Shown piece by piece: positions 1 through 7,913 of a stretch of DNA of 54,656 bases; positions within the stretch are counted from its first letter, which is position 1; each line of letters starts with the position of its first letter. Made by a program: the position numbers and the translations under genes. The stretch covers positions 1 through 54,656 of the forward strand of contig JAJPGV010000021.1 of the NCBI GenBank assembly GCA_021325635.1. The letters are read 5' to 3'. The stretch comes from Chloroflexota bacterium. GTDB taxonomy: Bacteria > Chloroflexota > JAJPGV01. The notes below the pieces were generated by a model. That model ran no database searches and had not been told where the DNA came from. It saw nothing but the letters and a program-made list of their open reading frames with translations.

Positions 1-78
1 GAGATGCTCCAGCGGCACCTCGTGACGCGCCTTGAGAAGCTGGGTTACGACGTTGCTCTCACCCCGAAAGCCGCCTGA
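1..78 (+). CDS. C-terminal end of an unidentified protein (partial)
   Basis: The frame is open from the first base and ends at TGA 76-78, giving a 25-residue tail ending in GYDVALTPKAA. The gene begins outside the window. A short basic helix followed by a GYxVxLxP tail resembles the C-termini of some transposases, but 25 residues cannot establish this. The tandem-repeat array starts 27 bp after the stop. Confidence 0.4.
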   Translation, partial: EMLQRHLVTRLEKLGYDVALTPKAA

Positions 79-104
79 CATCCTCATTCAACGATTTTCA
101 TGGC

Positions 105-247
105 AGGGTCGAGGGTCTAGGAGTGACCTGTCCCTCGACCCTCGACCCTGAACCCTCGACCCTTTTCCTCGACCCTGAACCCTCGACCCTGACCCTCGAC
201 CCTGAACCCTCGCCCCTCAACCCTCGACCCTGAACCCTCGCCCCTCC
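105..247. repeat. Heptanucleotide array 1 (CCCTCGA/CCCTGAA) with an inverted first unit
   Basis: From about 132 the + strand is an imperfect 7-bp tandem array of CCCTCGA, CCCTGAA, CCCTCAA and CCCCTCG units. Its first unit is flipped: AGGGTCGAGGG at 105-115 is the exact reverse complement of CCCTCGACCCT at 132-142, so an 11-bp stem with a 16-nt loop can form. The array ends 2 bp from the stop codon of the leftward crotonase gene. Confidence 0.9.
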
Positions 248-249
248 AC

Positions 250-1068
250 CTATTCCCCCTGCCACGAGGGAGGGCGTTTTGCGAGAAAAGCGTCCACGCC
301 TTCGTGGAAGTCGTGGGAGAGGTAGCAGGTCAGGATGAGGTCGTCGTCCGGACCCTCGGGAACGAGGCGGTCGCGGATCAGGCGAAGGGATGCTTTGCTG
401 ACGCGCAGCGTGAGCGGGGCGTTGGCGGCCACTTCCGCGGCGAGGATCGAGGCTGCAGGCCAGAGATCGCCGTCGGCCGGAACGACGGAGCGGATGAAGC
501 CGCGCTGCAGAAGCTCGGGCGCCTCCAGCAGGCGGGCAGTGAGGAGCATGTCCTTGACCAGGCCCAATCCAAGGGCCCCAACCAGGCGGGCGCAGGCGCG
601 CAGGGACAGGCAGTTGCCCAGGGTGCGGGCGATTGGGACCCCGTAGCGCACCGAGGGGGCAGCCAGGCGCAAGTCGCAGCAGGCGGCGATGACGGCGCCG
701 GCGCCGGTGCAGGGACCAGCCAGGGCAGCAATGACCGGGACGCGAACGGACTCCAGGACGTCCATGACCGCCGACCCGCGAGCCTCGTAGTCGATCGCAT
801 CCTGCGGGGCGTTGAACGCTCGGAATTGAGCGATGTCAGTGCCGGCGGCAAAGGCGCCGCCTGCGCCGCTGAGTACCATGGCGCGTATCGAGCTGTCGGC
901 GTTGACCTCTTCGCAAACCTCGACCAGCTGCTCGTACATCGCCCAGGTAAGGGCGTTACGGGCGTGGGGACGGTTGAACACGGCCCACTGGATGGCGCCG
1001 TCTCGGAGGAGGACGAGCTGGCCATGGTCCGGGTTGATGGCTCGCAGGCGCTCGAGAATGTCGGTCAT
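250..1068 (-). CDS. Enoyl-CoA hydratase/isomerase family protein (crotonase)
   Basis: 272 residues from ATG 1068 (MTDILERL). An upstream in-frame start at 1146 would add an unlikely leader; the complement carries a GAGGGAG ribosome-binding site about 14 nt before 1068. The crotonase fold is clear: the substrate-binding stretch NRPHARNALT, the first oxyanion-hole segment FAAGTDIAQF, and the second glycine-rich segment AGPCTGAGAVIAACCDLRLA. The family hydrates or isomerises acyl-CoA thioesters in the cytoplasm, and the substrate cannot be read from sequence. The gene is divergent from the LUD gene, and its stop lies against heptamer array 1. Confidence 0.85.
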   Translation of the reverse strand: MTDILERLRAINPDHGQLVLLRDGAIQWAVFNRPHARNALTWAMYEQLVEVCEEVNADSSIRAMVLSGAGGAFAAGTDIAQFRAFNAPQDAIDYEARGSAVMDVLESVRVPVIAALAGPCTGAGAVIAACCDLRLAAPSVRYGVPIARTLGNCLSLRACARLVGALGLGLVKDMLLTARLLEAPELLQRGFIRSVVPADGDLWPAASILAAEVAANAPLTLRVSKASLRLIRDRLVPEGPDDDLILTCYLSHDFHEGVDAFLAKRPPSWQGE

Positions 1069-1209
1069 CGCGTGGTAGGTTGCTCCCTCACCGTAACGCC
1101 AGCCTACCAGGGAGGGAGGAGCTGAGAGTACAATCCTGGGCAGCAACTTCCCTCGGGGAGTGGGTCCATTTCTGGCGCCTCTTCATCCTTCCTGGCCGGA
1201 GCTTAGGTG

Positions 1210-1860
1210 ATGCTTGATCCCAGCGTGGCGGCTTACCAGCGTACGCTGGCGAACACGCTCATCCCGGTGCTGGCGCGGCGGAACATCGCCACGCACTACT
1301 GCCCGACGGGCCAGGAGGCCGTCAAGCTCATCCTGGACATGATCCCGGATGGCGCCAGCGTGATGGCGGGCAGCTCGACCACGATGTACCAGATCGGTCT
1401 GGAGGACGCGTTGAACGCCGAAACGCGCTTCGACTACATGCGTACCCGCGTCCGCGGTCACAGCGATCCGGAGCTGCGCAGCGAGGCCCGCCGCCACTCA
1501 ATCGTGGCGGACGTCTTCCTGGGCGGAGTCAACGCCATCAGCCTGACGGGAGAGCTGGTGTGTGTCGACGCCGGCGGAAATCGCGTGGCAGGCTTTGCTT
1601 TTGGGGGCAAGAAGGTGATCGTGGTCGCCGGGGTGAACAAGATCGTCTACACGCTCGAGGAGGCGATTGCTCGCGTGCGGCGGGCAGCAGTGCAGGAATC
1701 GTTTCGCCTAGACCGGCATCCACCGTGCCTGCCGGACGGCATCTGCCGCAACTACGAATGCTTTCCGCCGGAGCGAGAGTGCGGCAAGCTGCTGATCATC
1801 GAGAAGGACATTCCGGGGCGCATCAGCCTGGTGCTGATCGAGGATTTCCTGGGATTCTGA
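1210..1860 (+). CDS. LUD-domain protein (LutC/YkgG-like)
   Basis: 216 residues. ATG 1210 has GGAG 8 nt upstream; GTG 1207 is an alternative. The LUD fold is recognisable from the early GASVMAGSSTTMYQIGL segment and the diagnostic GGVNAISLTGELVCVDAGGNRVAGFAFGGKKVIVVAGVNKIV block around residues 102-145. A cysteine-containing tail (CLPDGICRNYECFPPERECGK) follows. Relatives take part in lactate utilisation (LutABC), but no LutA or LutB partner is present, so the role is open. A TACAAT -10-like box lies at 1129-1134. The stop is followed at once by the start of the next gene, indicating an operon. Confidence 0.8.
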   Translation: MLDPSVAAYQRTLANTLIPVLARRNIATHYCPTGQEAVKLILDMIPDGASVMAGSSTTMYQIGLEDALNAETRFDYMRTRVRGHSDPELRSEARRHSIVADVFLGGVNAISLTGELVCVDAGGNRVAGFAFGGKKVIVVAGVNKIVYTLEEAIARVRRAAVQESFRLDRHPPCLPDGICRNYECFPPERECGKLLIIEKDIPGRISLVLIEDFLGF

Positions 1861-1861
1861 G

Positions 1862-3085
1862 GTGAGCCGCAGCTGCGCCTCCCTCCTGGAGCCGGACTGC
1901 CCCATCCCGCGGGCGCACCAGCGGCTCGAGGACGCCCACCGGCTGTGGCACCAGACAGCAGACAGCTATGCCGACCCGGCCGCCTTCCGGGAGGGGCTCA
2001 ACAGCACGTTGCAGGCGTTGCGCGGTGGCACCTTTGCGCTGCAGCAGCAGACGCGCGGCGGGCGGGACTTCGCGACCTGGCGCGACGCCTGGCACAACCG
2101 CATCCGCGCCGATGCCGTTCTGAGCTGGCTGGTTCAGCACCATCGTCACCGGGTGGAGGACGATGACCTGGCGTCGGCCAGCAAGGCGCGGGTGGCGCTG
2201 CGGACCATGCCCGACGGCCCGGCGCTGGCGGAGTTTTCGGTGCCGCCGCTGCTGCCTGCCGAGCTGATCCCGCAGCAGCTCAACGACAGCCGCATGGGAC
2301 CACTCGTGCGTGAAGCAACAGTGATGGTGCTGGAGCGGCAGTGGGCGGCCGGCGACCTGCCAGGCTGGGAGCTGCTGGAGGCGCTGGCGCACTGCTACGC
2401 GGCGCTGGCGGAGCCACTTCAGGAAGCGCACGCTCAGTCCTGCGGCGGCCAGCAGTCGCCGACGCCCGAGCCAGGCACGGTACTGCCGGGCCTCCCGCCA
2501 GGCCAGCCTGAGTGCATGAAGGTGTCGGCCAGGACCAAGACGGCGGTGTTCCGGCTGGAGCAGGGACGAGTGCTGGGGCCGGCCCCCGAATCGTTGGACG
2601 AGAGCGACGTCGAACAGGCGCATGCCGGCAACGATGGACGAGGGGAGATCGACGAGCCGGATCTGCCGCCCAAGAAGGATCCGCTGCGTCGGGTCGCGTG
2701 GTATTTCGAGGACGCGCGCCGCAAGCTGCAGGCGGAAGGCTCGTACGCCCAGAGGGTAAGCATCTGGGTGCCCGGCCAGGAGTGGCTGTCGATGGTGCTG
2801 ACGCCGGCCGATACGCAGGATCGCTACCTGCTGTGGAGCCGGGTGGCCCAGGAGGTAGAGCGGACTCGGGCTGAGGCGGTCATGACCATCTTCGAGATGG
2901 GGGCTCGCCGGCCCGGCGAGGGCCAGCGCCTGGTGCTGGCAGCCGAAACAGCCGGACGCGCGCACCGAACCTTCATCGCATCCTTCGAACGCAGGGGCGC
3001 TGAGGTCCGCTTGGGGCGCACCCGCGTCGAGGAGGATGGGCGGCGCTGGTATTTCCTCGATCCCGTACGGGCAGTTTGGAAGTGA
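1862..3085 (+). CDS. Conserved hypothetical protein
   Basis: 407 residues from GTG 1862, one base after the LUD stop, so probably translationally coupled. The first ~100 residues (IPRAHQRLEDAHRLWHQTADSY, LNSTLQALRGGTFALQQQ, RIRADAVLSWLVQ) look like an all-helical region known from bacterial proteins of unassigned function. The middle is low-complexity, rich in Pro, Gly and Gln. The C-terminal third is mixed alpha/beta and ends RRWYFLDPVRAVWK. No catalytic motif, signal peptide or membrane segment is visible. The stop codon sits inside a short GAGTGAA-type repeat. Confidence 0.65.
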   Translation: MSRSCASLLEPDCPIPRAHQRLEDAHRLWHQTADSYADPAAFREGLNSTLQALRGGTFALQQQTRGGRDFATWRDAWHNRIRADAVLSWLVQHHRHRVEDDDLASASKARVALRTMPDGPALAEFSVPPLLPAELIPQQLNDSRMGPLVREATVMVLERQWAAGDLPGWELLEALAHCYAALAEPLQEAHAQSCGGQQSPTPEPGTVLPGLPPGQPECMKVSARTKTAVFRLEQGRVLGPAPESLDESDVEQAHAGNDGRGEIDEPDLPPKKDPLRRVAWYFEDARRKLQAEGSYAQRVSIWVPGQEWLSMVLTPADTQDRYLLWSRVAQEVERTRAEAVMTIFEMGARRPGEGQRLVLAAETAGRAHRTFIASFERRGAEVRLGRTRVEEDGRRWYFLDPVRAVWK

Positions 3086-3112
3086 AGAGTGAAAGGATGA
3101 AACCAATCGCGC

Positions 3113-3811
3113 ATGGCTAACACTGAGACGCAGCTTCGGGAAGACGTGGCGGCAGCCAATCGGATAGTGGAGCGCTTCGGGCTGTCCAATGCCTTCGGGC
3201 ATGTGAGCGCCCGAATCCCGGGAACGAACACGTTCATCTTCCCGACGCGGCGCAGCCCCGCGCTCGCCGATGCCAATAGTCTGCTGGTGCTGGATACCGA
3301 CGGCAACCGCCTGGCGGGCGATGGGGAGCCCAACAGCGAGTTCTGGATCCATGCGCGGCTGTACGCCGCGCGGCCTGACGTGAACGGCGTGGTGCACGCC
3401 CATCCACCGGCATGCGTGTGCCTGACCCAGATTGGCCAGCCGCATCGTGTGGTCCACAACAGCGCCGGCATGTACGGCGAGGGGATTCCGGAGTACGAGC
3501 GCATTGGCCTGATCCGCACGCGCGAGCTGGGCGATGCGCTGGCCAAGGCGCTGAGCTCTTCACCTGCCGTGATGATGCGCGGTCACGGCATAGCGGTCGC
3601 CCAGCCGGACGTGCGCAAGGCCACTGTCGCGGCCTGTTTTTTGGAAGAAAGCGCGGACCTGCAGCTGCGCATGCTGGCCGCCGCCGGCGGGGACGCCAGC
3701 AGGCTGCGGGCCTTCACTGCCGAGGAGTCGGCCCGCGTGGGCGACCAGATTGCCGGTCCGCCGGCCGAACGGGCCTGGGAGTATTACGCCTGGTGCGCCA
3801 CCAAGCGCTAG
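3113..3811 (+). CDS. Class II aldolase/adducin family protein
   Basis: 232 residues from ATG 3113, 27 bp after the preceding gene. The family signature is present: FGLSNAFGHVSARIPG near residue 22, the zinc-binding HAHPPACVC near residue 98, and the later metal histidine in MMRGHGIAVAQ. Members cleave sugar-phosphate or related aldols, or decarboxylate related compounds, with a divalent metal. The substrate is not evident. The gene is convergent with the gentisate-dioxygenase-like gene, so a link to that pathway is contextual only. Confidence 0.85.
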   Translation: MANTETQLREDVAAANRIVERFGLSNAFGHVSARIPGTNTFIFPTRRSPALADANSLLVLDTDGNRLAGDGEPNSEFWIHARLYAARPDVNGVVHAHPPACVCLTQIGQPHRVVHNSAGMYGEGIPEYERIGLIRTRELGDALAKALSSSPAVMMRGHGIAVAQPDVRKATVAACFLEESADLQLRMLAAAGGDASRLRAFTAEESARVGDQIAGPPAERAWEYYAWCATKR

Positions 3812-3832
3812 GAGCGCGAGGCTGGCCGGCCC

Positions 3833-4939
3833 CTACGACGCCGGAGTGAAGGTCGAGGTCGCAGGCTGGTGGCCGCCGTCGGTGGCGTAGGTTTCTTCGC
3901 GGTACAGGGCCAGCGCCTGAAGCACGGGAGCGTCGCTGGCGGCGAACAGGATGGCGTCGCCGCCGTCCGCGGCGTGCTCCTGCCAGCACCACGTGGGCAC
4001 GACGAAGGTGTCGTCCTGCTCCCAGTCGAAGCGCTGACCATTCAACACGCTGTGTCCCCGGCCCTGGGCCACGTGGTACAGCGTGTTGGTCATGTTTCGC
4101 TTCGCCTGAGTGTGCAGGCCCGCCGTCAGCAGGTGCATTGACGCGCTGATGGTGGGCATCACCGGACCGCCGGTGAACGGATTGGAGAAGGTCAGGGCGT
4201 AGCCCTCGGTCGGGCTGGCGGAATAGTCCGTGAGCCGGTACAGCGCCTCTTTGGTGGCCGGGAACTTGTAGGCGAACAGCGGCGAGTAGGGCGCGTCCTG
4301 CCGGCCCATCCAGTGCGGCAGCAGGGAGCCGGTTCCGAAACGTCGCAGCGAGTCGTCGCGCGGCTTGTCTGCCGGCTGCAGCGTCTTGGGCTCGGAGTAC
4401 TCCTCGTAGAACTGCCAGTTCAGCCCGCGCACCAGTGGCACGTCCAGCACGTCCATCCACACCATGTTCTCGGGACCTTCATGCGCATGGCCATGCCAGC
4501 ACCACGAGGGCGTAAGGACGAAGTCACCGGGCTCCATGGTGAGCGGCTGGCCGTTGACGATGGTGTAGCCGCCCTGTCCCTCGATGATGTAGCGCAGCGC
4601 CGCCATGGTGTGGCGGTGGCTGGGGGCCTGCTCGCCTGGCTTGACCAGCTGCATGGCCGCCAGCAGCGTACGGGACGAGCCGTGGTTACTGGCCGGCAGG
4701 GTTGGGTTGCGCATGGTCAGCACGCGCCGGTCTGCGCCGTCACGGCCCACGGGCATGACCTCGCAGGCCTCATACATGTTGGCCCGCATCTGCTTCCAGG
4801 GCCACAGCCAGGGCAGGACCTCCCCGGTTGGTTCCGAGGCATTGACGGAGGTGTTGAGCCACAGCGGTCGCAAGGACTGCCTCTCGACCCGCTCGTAGAA
4901 CGCCTTCAGCCGAGCATCCGGTTCAACGGCAACTGCCAT
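3833..4939 (-). CDS. Gentisate 1,2-dioxygenase-like bicupin
   Basis: 368 residues from ATG 4939, behind a strong ribosome-binding site (AAGGAGG on the complement). The N-terminal cupin carries the iron-ligand region SHRHTMAALRYIIEGQG and the later histidines of WCWHGHAHEG. A second cupin follows from about residue 240 (TKAEM-like region HTQAKRNMTN, then WCWQEHAAD). This layout fits gentisate 1,2-dioxygenases, which open the ring of gentisate to maleylpyruvate with Fe(II). 1-Hydroxy-2-naphthoate or salicylate 1,2-dioxygenases are close alternatives. No maleylpyruvate isomerase is in the window. The flavin oxidoreductase and hydrolase upstream on the same strand may belong to one catabolic unit. 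Confidence 0.85.
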   Translation of the reverse strand: MAVAVEPDARLKAFYERVERQSLRPLWLNTSVNASEPTGEVLPWLWPWKQMRANMYEACEVMPVGRDGADRRVLTMRNPTLPASNHGSSRTLLAAMQLVKPGEQAPSHRHTMAALRYIIEGQGGYTIVNGQPLTMEPGDFVLTPSWCWHGHAHEGPENMVWMDVLDVPLVRGLNWQFYEEYSEPKTLQPADKPRDDSLRRFGTGSLLPHWMGRQDAPYSPLFAYKFPATKEALYRLTDYSASPTEGYALTFSNPFTGGPVMPTISASMHLLTAGLHTQAKRNMTNTLYHVAQGRGHSVLNGQRFDWEQDDTFVVPTWCWQEHAADGGDAILFAASDAPVLQALALYREETYATDGGHQPATSTFTPAS

Positions 4940-4999
4940 GGTGCGACCTCCTTCGTCGGTTGGCCCTAGTGTACGCCTGCCGAATGCCCTCGCGCCGGA

Positions 5000-6163
5000 T
5001 CAGGCGAGGGCCAGCGCCTCGGACTTGCCCGACGGCTGCGCGCCCAGGTGCTTGATCGCGGGATACACCTCCTTGGCGAACAGCTCCATGCTGCGGCGGG
5101 TCTTCTCCGGTGACATGAAGCCGGCATGGTTCATCATCAGCAGGTGGCCGATATTGCAGCGCTCGTGCAGGTAGGTGATCTTCTCGATCATCGTGTCCGG
5201 GCTGCCGGCCAGCACGATGCCCTTCTCCTGTAGCTGCTCGAAGCTGTCGCGATAGGCCTTGCCGGCCGTGCCCAGGATCTGCTTGGCCAGCACCTGCGGT
5301 GGTAGGTAGCCCGGAGGCGCATTGAGCTGCGGGTGCCGTTCGCGGTACAGGTACCACAGCAGGTTCTTGCCGTAGTCGGCCGCCTCTTCGTCGGTCTCGG
5401 CGGTGTAGCACAGCGCCAGGTAGGCAAACTTGTCTGGGCCAGGCTCGGGGAAGCCGAGCTCCGCGCTGCGCTGGCGATAGGCGTTGACCAGGCCCTCGGT
5501 CCATTCGTAGGGCGTCAGGAAGCAGGCGTAGGTGTACTGCCGCTCGGCCGTCCAGGTCACGCTGTCGGGCGTCGATCCCGTGATCCAGATCGGTGGGTGG
5601 GGCTGCTGGTAGGTGCGCGGCCACACGTTGACATAACGGTGTTGCCAGAAGCGGCCCTCCCAGTTGAACGGTTCGGGCGTGGTCCAGGCCCTGACGATGA
5701 GGTCGTGCGCCTCTTCGAAGCGCTGTCGGGTGAGCACGGGATTGGTATTGGCCGGCTGAATCTCGGTCGGCACGCCGCGCACGAAGCCGGAGATGATGCG
5801 CCCGCGTGACATGCAGTCCAGCATGGCCAGCTCTTCAGCCACGCGCACCGGGTTGTCGCGGTGCGGCAGGGGCGAGCCGAGGATGCAGATCTTGGCGCGC
5901 TTGGTGCGCTGGATCAGCGCCGCGGCGGACAGCGGCACGGTCACGTCCAGGCAGGTCATTGTCTGGTGGTGCTCGTTGAGCATGATCTCCAGGCCGAGCT
6001 CGTCGGCGTAGACGTAGTCGTCCAGGTAGCGCTCGTACAGCTCGGCCACAATCTTCGGATCGCAGTAGCTGTTGGGCACGATGACACGAGCCGACTTGTA
6101 CTCCTTTTCAACCTCCTCGGGCACGTAGGGGTACGGCATCTCGGTGAAGTGATAGGCCAGCAT
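5000..6163 (-). CDS. LLM-class flavin-dependent oxidoreductase
   Basis: 387 residues from ATG 6163, preceded on the complement by GGGAGAG. The luciferase-like TIM-barrel pattern is clear: LGLEIMLNEHHQTMTC, the catalytic-loop region ICILGSPLPHRDNPVRVAEELAMLDCMSRGRIISGFVRG, and a C-terminal domain with IVLAGSPDTMIEKITYLHERCNIGHLLMM. Members use FMNH2 (sometimes F420) for oxygenation or hydride transfer. The substrate is not predictable. It lies 60 bp upstream of the dioxygenase gene on the same strand, and the hydrolase at 6210 precedes it, suggesting a three-gene degradation operon. Confidence 0.85.
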   Translation of the reverse strand: MLAYHFTEMPYPYVPEEVEKEYKSARVIVPNSYCDPKIVAELYERYLDDYVYADELGLEIMLNEHHQTMTCLDVTVPLSAAALIQRTKRAKICILGSPLPHRDNPVRVAEELAMLDCMSRGRIISGFVRGVPTEIQPANTNPVLTRQRFEEAHDLIVRAWTTPEPFNWEGRFWQHRYVNVWPRTYQQPHPPIWITGSTPDSVTWTAERQYTYACFLTPYEWTEGLVNAYRQRSAELGFPEPGPDKFAYLALCYTAETDEEAADYGKNLLWYLYRERHPQLNAPPGYLPPQVLAKQILGTAGKAYRDSFEQLQEKGIVLAGSPDTMIEKITYLHERCNIGHLLMMNHAGFMSPEKTRRSMELFAKEVYPAIKHLGAQPSGKSEALALA

Positions 6164-6209
6164 CGTCAGCTCTCCCGGCTCGGTATTGGAATCGACAGGT
6201 TGGCCGCGC

Positions 6210-7028
6210 TCATCGGCTCAGGAACGGCAGCACTCTTTGCACGAAGGCGTCAGGCTGCTCGAGATAGGGGAAGTGCCCGGCGTTGGGAATCAGCTCGAAC
6301 GTGGCGCCGGGGATCTCGGCCGCGAACGCCCGACCGTAATCGGCGCTGACGAGCCGGTCGCTCTCGCCCCACGCGACCAATGTGGGCACGTCGATGCGTC
6401 TCAGCCGCGCCCGCAGCTTGGGGTTGTGCATGAATGGCTTCCAGCCGAACAGCGCCGCCGCCTGGCGATTGCGCAGCAGCGCTATCAAGTCGTCCTCGGG
6501 AACCTTGGGCCCGGGCAGCTTCATCGTCCGCGCGCCCAGCCCGGGGTCGTGCCACGTGGCTTCGAGCAGCGCTTCGGCGTCCAGCACGAAATTGTCGGCG
6601 ACGTCACGCGTGGTCGGCTCCGAGACCTTGATGCCTACCGCATCCACCAGCAGCAGGCGGTCGACGTCGTGCGTGCAGCGGACGGCCATCTCCGCCGCGA
6701 TCCAGCCACCGAAGCCAAACCCAGCCAAGCGGACGAGCCGCCGCTCCAGGGCCCGCAGGAGGTCGAGGTACACGTACACCAGGTCGTCCAGCGCGTCGAA
6801 ATGCTCGGGCAGGGCCGATCGGCCGAAGCCCGGGTGCGACGGCACCAGCACCTCGAAGTGCTCGGCCAGGGCGTCGAGATAGGGCCACTCCGTGTTCAGG
6901 TACTCCTGGTCGTGCAGCACCAGCAGCGGCGCGCCCTGGCCGGCCCGCAGGCATTCGAGCTCCACGCCTTGGACCAGGAGCGGAGCGGTCTGCCAGGCCG
7001 TCGTGGCGGCCGTTGTGGGGGAGCTCAT
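6210..7028 (-). CDS. Alpha/beta hydrolase
   Basis: 272 residues from ATG 7028 (MSSPTTAATT). The frame extends further upstream but runs antisense through the IclR gene, so the longer start is rejected. Motifs: the oxyanion-region LLVLHDQEYLNTEWPYLDAL, a nucleophile elbow altered to GFGFGGW (Gly where Ser is expected), the acid in LVAWGESDRLVS, and the catalytic His in IPNAGHFPYLEQPD. The missing nucleophile serine is notable and could mean a non-hydrolytic or altered enzyme. The gene is divergent from the IclR regulator and shares its promoter region. Confidence 0.8.
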   Translation of the reverse strand: MSSPTTAATTAWQTAPLLVQGVELECLRAGQGAPLLVLHDQEYLNTEWPYLDALAEHFEVLVPSHPGFGRSALPEHFDALDDLVYVYLDLLRALERRLVRLAGFGFGGWIAAEMAVRCTHDVDRLLLVDAVGIKVSEPTTRDVADNFVLDAEALLEATWHDPGLGARTMKLPGPKVPEDDLIALLRNRQAAALFGWKPFMHNPKLRARLRRIDVPTLVAWGESDRLVSADYGRAFAAEIPGATFELIPNAGHFPYLEQPDAFVQRVLPFLSR

Positions 7029-7038
7029 CCCAGCGTAG

Positions 7039-7073
7039 TTCCGTGTAGTGGAACAAATTCCGTATAATGAACC
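7039..7073 (+). promoter_or_regulatory. Tandem operator-like sites overlapping the IclR promoter
   Basis: Two 16-bp near-copies, TTCCGTGTAGTGGAAC (7039-7054) and TTCCGTATAATGAACC (7058-7073), repeat with a 19-bp period. The first contains the palindrome GTTCC-N7-GGAAC. The second contains a perfect TATAAT -10 box (7063-7068) for the regulator gene. IclR-family proteins commonly bind such short palindromes. Binding here would cover both divergent promoters, so autoregulation and control of the 6210-7028 hydrolase operon are inferred. Confidence 0.6.
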
Positions 7074-7103
7074 AACACCCGATGAACGTAGCTGGTAACG
7101 TCC

Positions 7104-7913
7104 ATGGCTGTCAAGCAGGCTGAAGGTCTGGCTGCGCCCGCACCGGCGGAACGATCGGGCTCGGTGCGCGCGGTGGAGCGCGCGGTCGAACTGCTGTTCC
7201 GCCTGGCCAGCCATCCCGAGGGCATCGGGCTGCAGCGTCTGGCGGCTGAGGTAGGCTGCAGCAAGAGCACAGTCCACCGGCTCCTGGCCACGCTGCAAGG
7301 GTTGGGCGTGGTGGAGCAGGACGGGCGCCTGCGGGAGTACCGCCTGGGGCAGCGGGTCCGCGAGCTGGCCGGGCAGGGGGACGAGCTGCGCCGCGCCGCG
7401 CTGCCGCTGATGCGCGAGCTGGTCGAGAGCACCGCGGAGACGGTGACCCTTCACGTGATCGAGGGCGACAGCCACGTGGTGATCGAGCAGTGCGAGAGTC
7501 CCCACGAAATCCGGCGGATCCTGCCGCTGGGCCAGGCCGTGCCATTGCTCACGGGGGCAACGGCGCGCGCCATATTGGCCTTTCTGCCGTCCGATCGCAC
7601 GCAGCAGACCCTGGCCCGTACCCGCACCACCAGGGAGTCGGGGCCGAGCATGGCCCAGCTCGCCGAGGTTCGTGAGCGGGGCTATTCGCTCAGTCCCGGG
7701 GAACGTATCGCGGGCGGGACGGCGCTGTCCGCTCCGATATTCGATCGCTCCGGCGATCTCTGCGCCGCGCTGAGCCTGTCCGGGCCGCGCTTTCGTCTGA
7801 GCAGCGCCCGCGCGGCCAGGTTCGCCCCACTGCTGGTGGGCGCCGCAGCGCGGATCTCGCATGCGCTCGGTTTCCGGCAGCCGCGGTCCAGGTCAGCAGG
7901 GGCAGGCGCGTGA
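7104..7913 (+). CDS. IclR-family transcriptional regulator
   Basis: 269 residues from ATG 7104. An N-terminal winged helix-turn-helix (residues about 13-75: RAVERAVELLFRLASHPEGIGLQRLAAEVGCSKSTVHRLL) is followed by an IclR effector-binding domain (LIMRELVESTAETVTLHVIEGDSHVVIEQCES-type core and a C-terminal GGTALSAPIFDRSGDLCAALSLSG). Members sense small carboxylates or aromatics and regulate adjacent catabolic genes. The 3' end overlaps the next hydrolase by 4 bp (GTGA), so that hydrolase is its operon partner. The ligand is unknown; the gentisate/LLM context suggests an aromatic metabolite. Confidence 0.9.
   Translation: MAVKQAEGLAAPAPAERSGSVRAVERAVELLFRLASHPEGIGLQRLAAEVGCSKSTVHRLLATLQGLGVVEQDGRLREYRLGQRVRELAGQGDELRRAALPLMRELVESTAETVTLHVIEGDSHVVIEQCESPHEIRRILPLGQAVPLLTGATARAILAFLPSDRTQQTLARTRTTRESGPSMAQLAEVRERGYSLSPGERIAGGTALSAPIFDRSGDLCAALSLSGPRFRLSSARAARFAPLLVGAAARISHALGFRQPRSRSAGAGA

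Noticed and set aside
7029-7862. 550-residue reading of the leftward hydrolase
   Set aside because: The extra N-terminus is antisense to a clear IclR gene and carries no motif.
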